Part shown: one piece after another, positions 25,871 through 33,780 of the stretch | Numbering within the stretch: the stretch's first letter is position 1 | Layout: each line of letters starts with the position of its first letter | Assembly (NCBI RefSeq): GCF_028736215.1 | Contig: NZ_CP117883.1 | Coordinates: 7,378,001-7,442,000, forward strand | Length of the DNA: 64,000 nucleotides | Source of the DNA: Mucilaginibacter sp. KACC 22773 | Lineage (GTDB): Bacteria; Bacteroidota; Bacteroidia; Sphingobacteriales; Sphingobacteriaceae | Direction: 5' to 3' | Made by a program: the position numbers and the translations under genes | The notes under the pieces: generated by a model | Databases searched by the model: none | Told to the model about the DNA's origin: nothing | The model's input: the letters and a program-made list of their open reading frames with translations, nothing else

Positions 25871-27580
25871 ATGAAACTTTTATTAAAAACCTGCCTTATC
25901 TTATTAATTGCTGTACTGGCCGGCTGCTCCAAAAGCGCCCAAAATGCAAACATTACCCAACCGGTAGCACCAACCTTTGGCAATTTTACCCTGCCGGCAA
26001 AGGAGTTTACCGATAAGCCTTTTACTATAACCGCCCCAAAAAGCACCAGCGATGGCGCTATAACCTATACCAGCAGTAATAAAAAAGTAGCTACCATAAG
26101 CGGTCAAACTATTACCATTACGGGCACCGGATTATCGGTAATTACAGCCAAACAGGCCGCCACCAAAAACTTTACCGCCGATTCGGTGAAAGCCAATTTT
26201 ACGGTAGGCCTTGCCGCGCCAACTTTAACAACGTTCACTATTCCCAATAAAAAAGAAACCGACGTACCTTTTTTACCTCCTTATCCAAAAAGCAACAGTA
26301 CGGGGGCATTCACTTTCAAAAGCCTTAACCCCAATGTGGCTATTACCATAAGTAGCTATAAAATAGTGCTTAAGGGGCCGGGCACCTGTACCATTGTAGC
26401 TATACAAGCTGCAACCGCCAACTTCAGGGCCGACTCGATACAAACAACTTTTACGGTAACCGGCTTAATTAAGCCAACTATCACCGGCTTTACAGTACCA
26501 AACAAAAAAATGGGCGATCCGGCTTTCACTCTTGTTAAACCCACAAGCAACAGTACGGGAGCGTTTACTTATAAAAGCAGCAATCCGGCGGTAGCAACAA
26601 TCTCGGGTAATACGGTAACTATAAAAGGAGCAGGATACAGCTATATAACTGCCGTGCAGGCGGCAACGGGCACTTACAAAGCCGATTCGGTACAGGCAAC
26701 GCTGATTGTGCTTGCCAAAGCAATGGCTCCAACACTTTCAAACTTTACTGTGCCGGGTAAGTACCTTGGCGAAGCAGCTTTTACGCTAATAAAGCCCAAT
26801 AGCAACAGTGCCGGTACATTTACTTATACCAGCAGTAATACAGCCGTAGCTACCGTATCGGGCAATACGGTTACTATTAAGGCTAAAGGGCAAACTACCA
26901 TAACCGCCATGCAGGCAGCCAATGGTAATTACACGGCAGGAAGCATCAGCGCAGTATTAACCGTTACCGACCGCCCCGCTACGGGTACCGTTACCGATGT
27001 TGACGGCAACGTTTATAGCACCATAAAAATTGGCACACAAACCTGGATGATAGAAAACCTTAAAGTAACACATTACAGCGATGGTACCCCGATACCAAAT
27101 GTAACCGACGACAACACCTGGAAAGGACTATCAACCGGGGCATATTGCAATTATAAAAACGACGCAGCCATCGGTAAAATTTACGGTAAGCTATATAACT
27201 GGCATGCCGTAACCAACCTGCATAAGCTTGCCCCTGCCGGCTGGCACATCCCTACCGATGCGGAGTGGAACACCCTATACACTTATATTGGCGGAACCCG
27301 CGAAGATGGCAGCAAAATACAGGAACAAGGCACAACCCACTGGATAGCCAATACCGGCGCCACCAACAGCACCCTGTTTACCGGCCTGCCCGGTGGCGCC
27401 CGTGATTTTGATGCATTTCAGGGTGTTTTTACAAGTATAGGCTACTACGGAAAATGGTGGAGCACAACCCCCACTACCACCGCCAACGCGGTATATATGG
27501 CCCTGTATGTAAAAGGCTACTTTGAACGTCACGAAAACCTTAAATATTACGGCTACTCGGTTAGGTGCATAAAAGACTAA
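25871..27580 (+). CDS. Lipoprotein with four Ig-like repeats and a FISUMP domain
   Basis: 569 residues from the ATG at 25871, which opens on a lipoprotein signal (MKLLLKTCLILLIAVLAGC, Cys19). Four repeats of about 87 residues (roughly 35-380), each with an F/T-x-PxK...TYxSSNxxVATISG...TIxGxG pattern, look like bacterial Ig-like Big_2 domains. The C-terminal 180 residues match the Fibrobacter succinogenes major paralogous (FISUMP) domain: WMIENLKVTHYSDG, KIYGKLYNWHAV, PAGWHIPTDAEW and a final YSVRCIKD. Such proteins are surface lipoproteins of unknown ligand. The gene sits just after the MITE copy; a variant -7 box TATCTTCG lies at 25848-25855. Confidence 0.85.
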   Translation: MKLLLKTCLILLIAVLAGCSKSAQNANITQPVAPTFGNFTLPAKEFTDKPFTITAPKSTSDGAITYTSSNKKVATISGQTITITGTGLSVITAKQAATKNFTADSVKANFTVGLAAPTLTTFTIPNKKETDVPFLPPYPKSNSTGAFTFKSLNPNVAITISSYKIVLKGPGTCTIVAIQAATANFRADSIQTTFTVTGLIKPTITGFTVPNKKMGDPAFTLVKPTSNSTGAFTYKSSNPAVATISGNTVTIKGAGYSYITAVQAATGTYKADSVQATLIVLAKAMAPTLSNFTVPGKYLGEAAFTLIKPNSNSAGTFTYTSSNTAVATVSGNTVTIKAKGQTTITAMQAANGNYTAGSISAVLTVTDRPATGTVTDVDGNVYSTIKIGTQTWMIENLKVTHYSDGTPIPNVTDDNTWKGLSTGAYCNYKNDAAIGKIYGKLYNWHAVTNLHKLAPAGWHIPTDAEWNTLYTYIGGTREDGSKIQEQGTTHWIANTGATNSTLFTGLPGGARDFDAFQGVFTSIGYYGKWWSTTPTTTANAVYMALYVKGYFERHENLKYYGYSVRCIKD

Positions 27581-27590
27581 TAAATATGAT

Positions 27591-27642
27591 TACTCCGCCC
27601 GGCGCACATGCTGCATTTAACCGGCGGAGTAAAACCCGTTTT
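27591..27642 (+). terminator. Terminator after the FISUMP lipoprotein gene
   Basis: ACTCCGCCCGG pairs with CCGGCGGAGT (one bulge) and is followed by AAAACCCGTTTTT. It starts 11 bp after the stop codon. The remaining 240 bp before the next gene show no feature. Confidence 0.5.
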
Positions 27643-27882
27643 TAGCGCATATATGCCAGGACAGGAGCGGTAGCCTACCTGTGCTTAAGATGTGATCTGT
27701 TTACAAAAATCACAAGTGATCTTCCCGCGGCCAGCCGCACAGCATTTGCGCCAGGGGCTGGTTCAACATCCGGCTTCAGGTTTGCTAATGCAACAAATAC
27801 TAAAGTATTTGCAACGCATGCGTAAGGCAAACCGGTTAATAATTGCCTTTTTTGGGGTGTACTTATAAACATATAAAATCCT

Positions 27883-28500
27883 ATGAAAAAAACAATTCGG
27901 CTAAGCGCCGCCATCAGGATATGCCTGGCCACTCTTATTTATACAACTGTTAATTTCGCGACTTATGCCCAGGCGCCGAAACAGCCGGACACCATGACCC
28001 AATTGCTTGATTATTCGCGGCCGGGAAATGCCCATGCGCAATTAGAAAAACTGGCAGGCACCTGGTTGTTCCAGGACGCCAAGCTGGCTTTTGTAAAAGG
28101 TACCCTTGTGCGCAAAGTTATTTACTACGGCCGATTTTACAGCGTTGAAATGACGGGCGGAAAATTGCCGCTACCAGTTGCAGATGGCAAAATGAAGGAA
28201 GATTTTTATCAAAGCATGCAAATTGAAGGTTTTGATAATCCAAAAAAGAAATATATCACCACCTCTATCAACAACCATATCGGCAGCGACATTCAAATGC
28301 AAACGGGAACTTTTGATGCGGCTAAGCAGGCCTTTACTTACGATTGGGAGGACGAACTGATTCCTGGACAGGCTCAAAAAAACCGCCGGGTTTTAACCAT
28401 CATAGATGCTAATCACTATAAAGAAGAGTTCTATGAAATGCATGGTAATGATTTTGTTAAGGTAAGGGAACTGGATTATACTAAAACTGCCGGCCAATAA
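27883..28500 (+). CDS. Secreted protein, DUF1579-like, unknown
   Basis: 205 residues with a signal peptide that ends near TYAQ (residue 30). The body has lipocalin-like alternating strands (GTWLFQDAKLAF, GRFYSVEMTGGKLP, KKKYITTSINNHIGSDIQMQTG, RRVLTIIDANHYKEEFYEM), similar to DUF1579-type proteins, which bear a calycin-like barrel. This assignment is by pattern only. It lies between the FISUMP gene and the second MITE copy. Confidence 0.55.
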   Translation: MKKTIRLSAAIRICLATLIYTTVNFATYAQAPKQPDTMTQLLDYSRPGNAHAQLEKLAGTWLFQDAKLAFVKGTLVRKVIYYGRFYSVEMTGGKLPLPVADGKMKEDFYQSMQIEGFDNPKKKYITTSINNHIGSDIQMQTGTFDAAKQAFTYDWEDELIPGQAQKNRRVLTIIDANHYKEEFYEMHGNDFVKVRELDYTKTAGQ

Positions 28501-28530
28501 TCAAATGTTATGGACTACCTGAATTTTTAA

Positions 28531-28787
28531 GCCCTTTCGCTGCCGCAAGCCTCCTGGCTTGTGCGCCCGCATGCTAAATATACGCCACGCCTTTAGGACA
28601 ATCAACTACACAACTTGTTAACCTCAATCTTTTAATATTACCCTTTCGCCCCGCTTAAAATACAAATCCCGAATATAAAACAACATCCGGGATTTGCGTG
28701 GCGTATACTTAGCATGGCGTTTACCTGTCAGCGGGCACACAAGCCTGGAAGCGGCGGCACAAAAAGTTCTTGCGGGAGCGGGGGCAG
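28531..28787. repeat. MITE-like element, copy 2
   Basis: About 257 bp, roughly 85-90 percent like copy 1 over its whole length, including the central AGGACAATCAACTACACAAC and ACATCCGGGATTTGCGTGG segments. The right terminal repeat is damaged (CCTGGAAGCGGCGG instead of CCTGGAGGCTTGCAG). Its tail runs directly into the truncated transposase. It begins 30 bp after the preceding gene. Confidence 0.75.
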
Positions 28788-29144
28788 AGTAAGCTTGGAG
28801 CTGTCAACAGCCAGCACTCTAATGCCGTTCAAATAGTTTAACGTATCATTTTCAGGAGTATAAAAGTTATCAATAATCACTCCTGAAAGATGACTAAAAA
28901 CGGCCGGATCGATCTTTTTCCGGTTTTGAATAAATGCACTCGTTGTAAAATGACGGGTGCCCGAAGAAAAACGTTCGTTCAAATAACGTACAAAACCATC
29001 TATTTCAATTGTAAGGCTTCGCCTTAACAAATTGAACATAAATAATAAAGTGGCGCTAAATGGTTGCTTTCTATTCCTGGTAAAGTCTTGCTTATTCATC
29101 TTAAACTTCAGAACAAGTTCCTTACTGAAAATTGTCTCCCTCAA
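28788..29144 (-). pseudogene. Truncated IS4-type transposase (N-terminal part)
   Basis: A minus-strand frame of about 119 residues (MRETIFSKELVLKFKMNK...) has the N-terminal region of IS4-type transposases and reaches the first DDE aspartate in GIRVLAVDSSKLTLP. There it is cut: the frame continues into MITE-tail sequence (residues PPLPQELFVPPLPG) and stops at 28728. The rest of the DDE domain is absent. It is flanked by copies of a 33-bp sequence at 28755-28787 and 29290-29322. A dead element. Confidence 0.65.
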
Positions 29145-29282
29145 TTTTTCTACGATTAAAAATGAGGTTTTTTTTGCACTTTAACTAATTGATTATGAAT
29201 TAAATGCACAAATAATAGCGCAATAAAACAAGTTAATTAATTGATAGTCAGTAATTTAATACCTTAACTTAATGACATCGGG

Positions 29283-29322
29283 CTTGCGGCAGCGCAAAAA
29301 GTTCTTGCGGGAGCGAGGGCAG
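29283..29322. repeat. Third partial copy of the MITE tail
   Basis: GGCTTGCGGCAGCGCAAAAAG followed by TTCTTGCGGGAGCGAGGGCAG repeats the right end of the MITE-like elements. With the tail of copy 2 it brackets the transposase fragment. Confidence 0.65.
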
Positions 29323-29678
29323 ATGGCTTTGACTATTACGACATTATAACGGGTAACGAGTTTGTTGGAGACAACAAAGTGCGGCGGGGAACACCAACAA
29401 GGGCAGAGCCGCACAACACTGCGCTAAAAGGGGCAAGAAAAGATCACGATGGCCTGATCACCAGTTGTTTCCTTGTTGTACCTACCCTCATCAGAAAATT
29501 CCTGCACGAATTTATACATAATCGCCACCATTTATCACACGGCAAACGCATCTCTATGCGTTGTTAAACAAATAAAAAAAAGTAAAAAAAGAAACCTTTT
29601 TAACACATTGGAAAGTTTTTCCTGAAATAAGACAATAACAGCCCGGTATTTCGTAAAAATTAATGAAAAGGGAACTTT
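29323..29678. other. Spacer between IS debris and the five-gene operon
   Basis: About 350 bp without a supported gene. A GTG-started frame at 29379-29567 (62 codons) has no protein-like features. The right half is AT-rich. Confidence 0.45.
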
Positions 29679-29679
29679 T

Positions 29680-29697
29680 TACCGTAAAAATACGGTA
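29680..29697. promoter_or_regulatory. Palindrome TACCGTA-N4-TACGGTA upstream of the five-gene operon
   Basis: Two perfect 7-bp arms around AAAA, about 80-100 bp before the first gene and upstream of the predicted promoter: a candidate regulator site. Confidence 0.35.
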
Positions 29698-29702
29698 TCA
29701 AT

Positions 29703-29748
29703 ATGCGTAATTAACGCATTGATATTCATTTCGTTATTATTATATTCG
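29703..29748 (+). promoter_or_regulatory. Predicted promoter and overlapping palindrome of the five-gene operon
   Basis: TTG (29719-29721), a 19-bp spacer and TATATTCG (29741-29748; one base from TAnnTTTG) predict a transcript start near 29752, a leader of about 25 nt. ATGCGT-N5-ACGCAT (29703-29719) is palindromic and touches the -33 element, as an operator would. Confidence 0.38.
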
Positions 29749-29778
29749 TCTTGTTGAACCCGAATAACCTTATCGAAT

Positions 29779-30132
29779 ATGCAAACTTATCAATGTTGTA
29801 ACCCCAATTGCGGAAACATCCTCACACCACAAGGACCAATAGTGGCCCTTGTCAATCATCAAACCAGCGCCATCGAACACCCGGTACTTTTTTTGGAAGA
29901 CGGATTTCTTGCGAAATCCACACTCGAAGCTATCAACAACTTATTCGATAATCCCGAAAAGCACAAAAGCATCACCATCAGCTCCGATCAAAAAATTTCA
30001 GGCTCTCTCGGAGGATTCAACATTGGACACATAGAAATCGGCGTACCAAAAAGGTCCCTCAACCTCGCAGCCCAGCAATCCATTACCCTATGCTGCAGTG
30101 TATGCGGCATCTGCTGCGATTATAACAACTAA
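29779..30132 (+). CDS. Operon gene 1: small protein with cysteine-rich ends
   Basis: 117 residues, no signal peptide. Cysteines cluster at both ends: C6, C7 and C11 (CCNPNCG) and C105, C106, C109, C112, C113 (CCSVCGICC). The two knuckles could join into one zinc ribbon or metal site. The middle is a beta-rich region (VLFLEDGFLAKSTLEAINNLF, then SLGGFNIGHIEIGVPKRSLN). No family is recognised. First of five co-directional genes; 12 bp to the next. Confidence 0.6.
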   Translation: MQTYQCCNPNCGNILTPQGPIVALVNHQTSAIEHPVLFLEDGFLAKSTLEAINNLFDNPEKHKSITISSDQKISGSLGGFNIGHIEIGVPKRSLNLAAQQSITLCCSVCGICCDYNN

Positions 30133-30144
30133 ATCCCGAACCAA

Positions 30145-30957
30145 ATGGCCAATACCCCAGCAACACCTCAGCAGCCGGTCATCGGTACCATCGCCGGAAC
30201 CAACATTCCCCTCGATTCACAACCCATCAACAAATGGGACTGGTTCAAATTATCCAGAACCTGGGTAAACGGAACAGAAGAACGCTTCAAAAACCAGGTC
30301 GATAACATCCAGAATACCATCAAATGGTTCTTTACCGTCGGAACAGGAACAACCATCTTTGGCGTCATCGTTAAAGACCCCAAACCCGGATCATTAAGCC
30401 TATGGATCTTTGGAGCAGGATTGTTCCTGTTACTCATCGCCTATGCAGTATCAAGCCTTGCTATAACCCTCGTATCCCGCAGCATGCCCAACCCCGACAG
30501 CTCTGCATCTATCAGGGATACCTTCAGCAAATCCAACCTCACCTCCAGGTGGCTCATCGTCACCTCTTCCATAGCCATGGTCACCGGCATGGGCATCCTC
30601 CCGCTCGCCATCGTCCTTGCCTTTCAAAAACCGCAGGACAAACCCGACCTGGCACCAAAGCTCAGCGCCCAATACCTGACAACAACGCTAAAAGGAACAA
30701 AGCAAATCTCCGCGCTGGACATATCAGGCTATTCACCGGACAGCAGCACCATCAAATTCAGACTCTCTGCCGGCAGCACCTTTACAACCTCCAGTATGCT
30801 CGACACCTTCAGCCACGTACTTAGCCATCCCAGGTACGACCTCCACTACTCCCTGGCCAGGTCAATCAAGCTCGACGATAAGCATTATTACCTCACCGCC
30901 ATCTATAAAACAGCCAAGGACAGCCTTGCCAGTCAAACCGTGTTTCTAAAACCCTGA
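30145..30957 (+). CDS. Operon gene 2: inner-membrane protein with three helices
   Basis: 270 residues, unknown family. An N-terminal cytosolic-type region of about 60 residues (with TWVNGTEERFKNQVDNIQNT, possibly coiled) precedes hydrophobic helices at about 60-78, 84-110 and 135-160. A C-terminal domain of about 100 residues (LSAQYLTTTLKGTKQ to QTVFLKP) then follows, probably on the other side of the membrane. It ends 4 bp before the next gene. Codons end in C unusually often (for example AAC, ATC, CTC, ACC, TTC). Could anchor an envelope assembly; no catalytic motif is seen. Confidence 0.6.
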   Translation: MANTPATPQQPVIGTIAGTNIPLDSQPINKWDWFKLSRTWVNGTEERFKNQVDNIQNTIKWFFTVGTGTTIFGVIVKDPKPGSLSLWIFGAGLFLLLIAYAVSSLAITLVSRSMPNPDSSASIRDTFSKSNLTSRWLIVTSSIAMVTGMGILPLAIVLAFQKPQDKPDLAPKLSAQYLTTTLKGTKQISALDISGYSPDSSTIKFRLSAGSTFTTSSMLDTFSHVLSHPRYDLHYSLARSIKLDDKHYYLTAIYKTAKDSLASQTVFLKP

Positions 30958-30961
30958 TCAT

Positions 30962-32524
30962 ATGAAAATAAAGTACCTACTCTGGTGTCTCCTGCTATCC
31001 GGCGCGACCCGCGCCTTAGCGCAGACACCCAACGCAGCAGCCGGAACCGCTGCCGCCACAACTCCCGCCGCAACAACGGCCCCGGCCCCGGCAACTGATG
31101 ACTTTGCCAACGACAAACAACCCATCGTTTACAGCTTCATCCCAACCGACCCATATTACCTCCGGTTTAACCGCGTCTTGCCCTTTGACAAGACATTCAG
31201 CATCCGGTTCACCGGTATCCCAACTTCCGTCAGCTCCATTAAGGTAACCATTACCAGGGAGTATCCCAACAGGAAAGGGCAGGCGAGTGGTGGAAAACAC
31301 AGTTCGGCCCCCCCCGAGGAAGTCATTGTCCTCGATGGCTGGCAACGCGGATCAGGCTCCGAAGCCGCCGCCGCAACGATAGGCTATGCACATTGCGCAA
31401 AAGGCCTTGCTCCAAACGCATCTTATTCCATCAGGATCGAAACTTCCGGCGAAGTCCCCTTAAACGCTACACAGCAAACACAGCTTAAGACTGGCCTTGC
31501 TGTAAGCCGCGCTGTTTCAGAAGCTGTAAACAAATTAGCCCGGACATCCCTCGGAACACTTCTGCCTGCAGACGCTATCATCAACCAGGAAAATACAGAC
31601 CTTCAGCAATCCCTGACAACAGCCGTAACCGACATCGATCCAAAATACCATGTATCCAAACTTGAACCCATCAAAGCACTCGAAGCTTTCCAAGGCATGC
31701 TCGATAACTACAGGAACATCCGCGCATCATTAGCCAAAGTTACTCAAAAACTAAAATCTGATAACAAGTTCAGTTCCAAAACACAGGCCATCGCGAACCT
31801 CGAACAAACTATGCTCAACACCACCGACTGGGGAATCTTCAGTACAAATGGACTTGACCATACCGCCTTTCTGGCTGTTCTTGACGGAATCGATAAAGAC
31901 ACCGCGATAGTAAAAAATGCAGGCGTACATGCCGTTGTAAGCAGTGGAATAACCGACACCAAAAAATACCTCAACCAGGTGGAGCCCTTAAAAGATGCCT
32001 TGGTCAAACAGATCATCGACGTCGTGATTATACCAAACATAACCGTTTTTGAAACCCTTGACGACACTTACGTTGACGATTTTCTGAAAGCCTCCAAACT
32101 CTACGTCACCCTCGATCTCGGTTACGCCCAGGTATTCCGCATCGACCGCGGCTTAGCCTATTCAGGCTTCAACCTCTATTTCAGACCGGTCGACAAATCC
32201 ATACCACTCAGCCAATATTCCACCATCGGTGACTGGTTTGCGGTAAGGACATCCCTTTTGATCGGCATCACCCTAAACTCCATCGCCCAGGATAATGTGC
32301 GCAAAGGCCTCATCGGGGATAAAGCCCTTGTTGTAGGAGCCGGGTTTAAACTCGTGCCCTTCTTCAAACTCAACGGCGGCGTGCTCGTACATTACAGGTA
32401 CGGTGAAAATCCGTCCCTCGGCACCAATCACTACCATACCTCGCTGAGCCCCTTCGTATCCTTTTCCATTGACCTTGATGCAAAAACCCTGTTCTCAGGC
32501 ATAGGCGACTCTATTTTCAAATAA
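30962..32524 (+). CDS. Operon gene 3: secreted protein with helical middle and barrel-like C-terminus
   Basis: 520 residues, unknown family. A signal peptide (MKIKYLLWCLLLSGATRALAQ) leads into an Ala/Thr/Pro linker (about 22-48). Then comes a beta domain (about 50-160, with FSIRFTGIP and SYSIRIETSGEVPL), a long helical segment (about 165-365) and a C-terminal part of about 140 residues with amphipathic strands (YVTLDLGYAQVFRID, FAVRTSLLIGITLNS, ALVVGAGFKLVPFFKLNGGVLVHYR, SPFVSFSIDLD). The last part looks like outer-membrane beta-hairpins, but it is short for a full barrel. Likely periplasmic or outer-membrane. Confidence 0.6.
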   Translation: MKIKYLLWCLLLSGATRALAQTPNAAAGTAAATTPAATTAPAPATDDFANDKQPIVYSFIPTDPYYLRFNRVLPFDKTFSIRFTGIPTSVSSIKVTITREYPNRKGQASGGKHSSAPPEEVIVLDGWQRGSGSEAAAATIGYAHCAKGLAPNASYSIRIETSGEVPLNATQQTQLKTGLAVSRAVSEAVNKLARTSLGTLLPADAIINQENTDLQQSLTTAVTDIDPKYHVSKLEPIKALEAFQGMLDNYRNIRASLAKVTQKLKSDNKFSSKTQAIANLEQTMLNTTDWGIFSTNGLDHTAFLAVLDGIDKDTAIVKNAGVHAVVSSGITDTKKYLNQVEPLKDALVKQIIDVVIIPNITVFETLDDTYVDDFLKASKLYVTLDLGYAQVFRIDRGLAYSGFNLYFRPVDKSIPLSQYSTIGDWFAVRTSLLIGITLNSIAQDNVRKGLIGDKALVVGAGFKLVPFFKLNGGVLVHYRYGENPSLGTNHYHTSLSPFVSFSIDLDAKTLFSGIGDSIFK

Positions 32525-32542
32525 ACTCAAACCCGACATATC

Positions 32543-32884
32543 ATGAGCGTAGTAATCAATAACTTAAAAGTAAGTCCCAAATCATTAAAAAAAGGCATTA
32601 CCGCCGTAACCTTTACCTTTGACGGCTTTGTAACCGCCCTGAGTGATAACGACGTAGACCTCAGCATCACCCTGGACCCGACAAACCCTGACGTCAAAGT
32701 TGCCGCAGGAAGTTCCCCTTCCTGGACAGCAACCTTCAAAACAACATCGTCCTCATTCAGCAAAACCATCAATATAGAAGTCAAAGTAGCCCCGCCGGCA
32801 CCCAAGATCACCGCCGGTAACCTGCATGCCAAAGCCAACGACAACAGTACAGACGACGCGCCCTTCACTTTCATTTATTCTTAA
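32543..32884 (+). CDS. Operon gene 4: small Ig-like protein without signal peptide
   Basis: 113 residues. VINNLKVSPKSLKKGITAVTFTFDG, AGSSPSWTATFKTTSSSFSKTINIEVKVAPP and a short tail give an all-beta, Ig-like pattern of roughly 85 residues. There is no signal peptide or lipobox although its neighbours are exported. It could be cytosolic, exported by a special route, or a structural subunit. 18 bp from gene 3 and 11 bp from gene 5. Unknown family. Confidence 0.5.
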   Translation: MSVVINNLKVSPKSLKKGITAVTFTFDGFVTALSDNDVDLSITLDPTNPDVKVAAGSSPSWTATFKTTSSSFSKTINIEVKVAPPAPKITAGNLHAKANDNSTDDAPFTFIYS

Positions 32885-32895
32885 AAAGACACCGT

Positions 32896-33606
32896 ATGAA
32901 AAGACACACATGGATCCTCTGCCTTTGCCTGCTGGCAAGTGCCTGCGGAAAAAAAGACGACGACGTATACACTCTCGGCAGCGACAAATCCGTAAAGATT
33001 TCCGAAGTTATATCGATCAGTAAAGTTAGTAACGCCACGCCGCTCGCCGACACCACCGACATCAGTCTCATTGAAGTCAGCATCAATCCCGCAAGTGACT
33101 CCGCAAACCGCATCGTAACCCTCAGCAGCAGCCTTGGCACATTCATAGGCGGCACCAGCACCATCACCCTAACTGCCGATGCTGGCGGAAAGGCCCTGGC
33201 TAAATTACGTTCCTCCACTCCCGGCAGCGCCACGGTGACAGCCAAAGTAAAGGCCGCCAGCATCAACACAATTATCAACTTTGTGGCCGCGCCGCCTGAA
33301 GACCTCCTGGTAACGGCTGACAACTACAAACCCGATACCTCCCAAACCGTAACCCTCACCGTAAACCTGTTCCGGAACCCCGGTCATGGCCTCCCCAGCG
33401 ACCCCGTCAGGATCTGGCTCAGCGTCAAACCCGACCTCGGCAGCAATTCCCTGGTCTACCCAGCCTTCGTAAATTCAGCCTCACACCAGGGCACATTCGT
33501 CATCAGCAACCCCTTCATCGCCAGGGGCGCCTTCAAAGCCGAAGCCAAAGTCCTCGGCGCTCGGGGTGACACCCTCAGACGAAGCATTACGATCGTCATC
33601 AAATAA
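32896..33606 (+). CDS. Operon gene 5: lipoprotein with two Ig-like (invasin-type) domains
   Basis: 236 residues. A lipobox (LLASAC, Cys17) marks it as a lipoprotein. Two beta-sandwich-like domains follow: about 40-135 (SLIEVSINPASDSANRIVTLSSSLGTFIGG...TITLTADAGGKALAKLRSSTPGSATVTAK), which has the Big_1/invasin style, and about 140-236. In Bacteroidota, lipoproteins without an acidic export signal usually face the periplasm. Last gene before the terminator at 33618. Confidence 0.6.
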   Translation: MKRHTWILCLCLLASACGKKDDDVYTLGSDKSVKISEVISISKVSNATPLADTTDISLIEVSINPASDSANRIVTLSSSLGTFIGGTSTITLTADAGGKALAKLRSSTPGSATVTAKVKAASINTIINFVAAPPEDLLVTADNYKPDTSQTVTLTVNLFRNPGHGLPSDPVRIWLSVKPDLGSNSLVYPAFVNSASHQGTFVISNPFIARGAFKAEAKVLGARGDTLRRSITIVIK

Positions 33607-33617
33607 AAACCCAAACT

Positions 33618-33668
33618 CTCCCCTAAATAAAAAAGACTGGTTTTGCCGGTCTTTTTTATTTAGGGGAG
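33618..33668. terminator. Long bidirectional terminator
   Basis: Two perfect 20-bp arms (33618-33637 and 33649-33668) extend inward to a 5-nt loop with one G-T pair. A-rich and T-rich stretches inside the arms let it serve both the five-gene operon and the converging M13 peptidase gene. Confidence 0.8.
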
Positions 33669-33780
33669 TTCTATTGTATTACATATGAAATAAATTCAGC
33701 TACCACAAGGCTATGCCCTATGGGCCTCTTGCTTGGTATTGAATATATAAGTCTAATTGCATCCGTTGGGGCTGCCCTCC

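Noticed and set aside
27675..27932. 85-codon minus-strand frame before the secreted protein gene
   Set aside because: It overlaps the signal peptide of the real gene at 27883 on the opposite strand and has no family features.
29379..29567. 62-codon GTG-started frame next to the IS debris
   Set aside because: No hydrophobic core, no recognisable motif, non-ATG start and no promoter.
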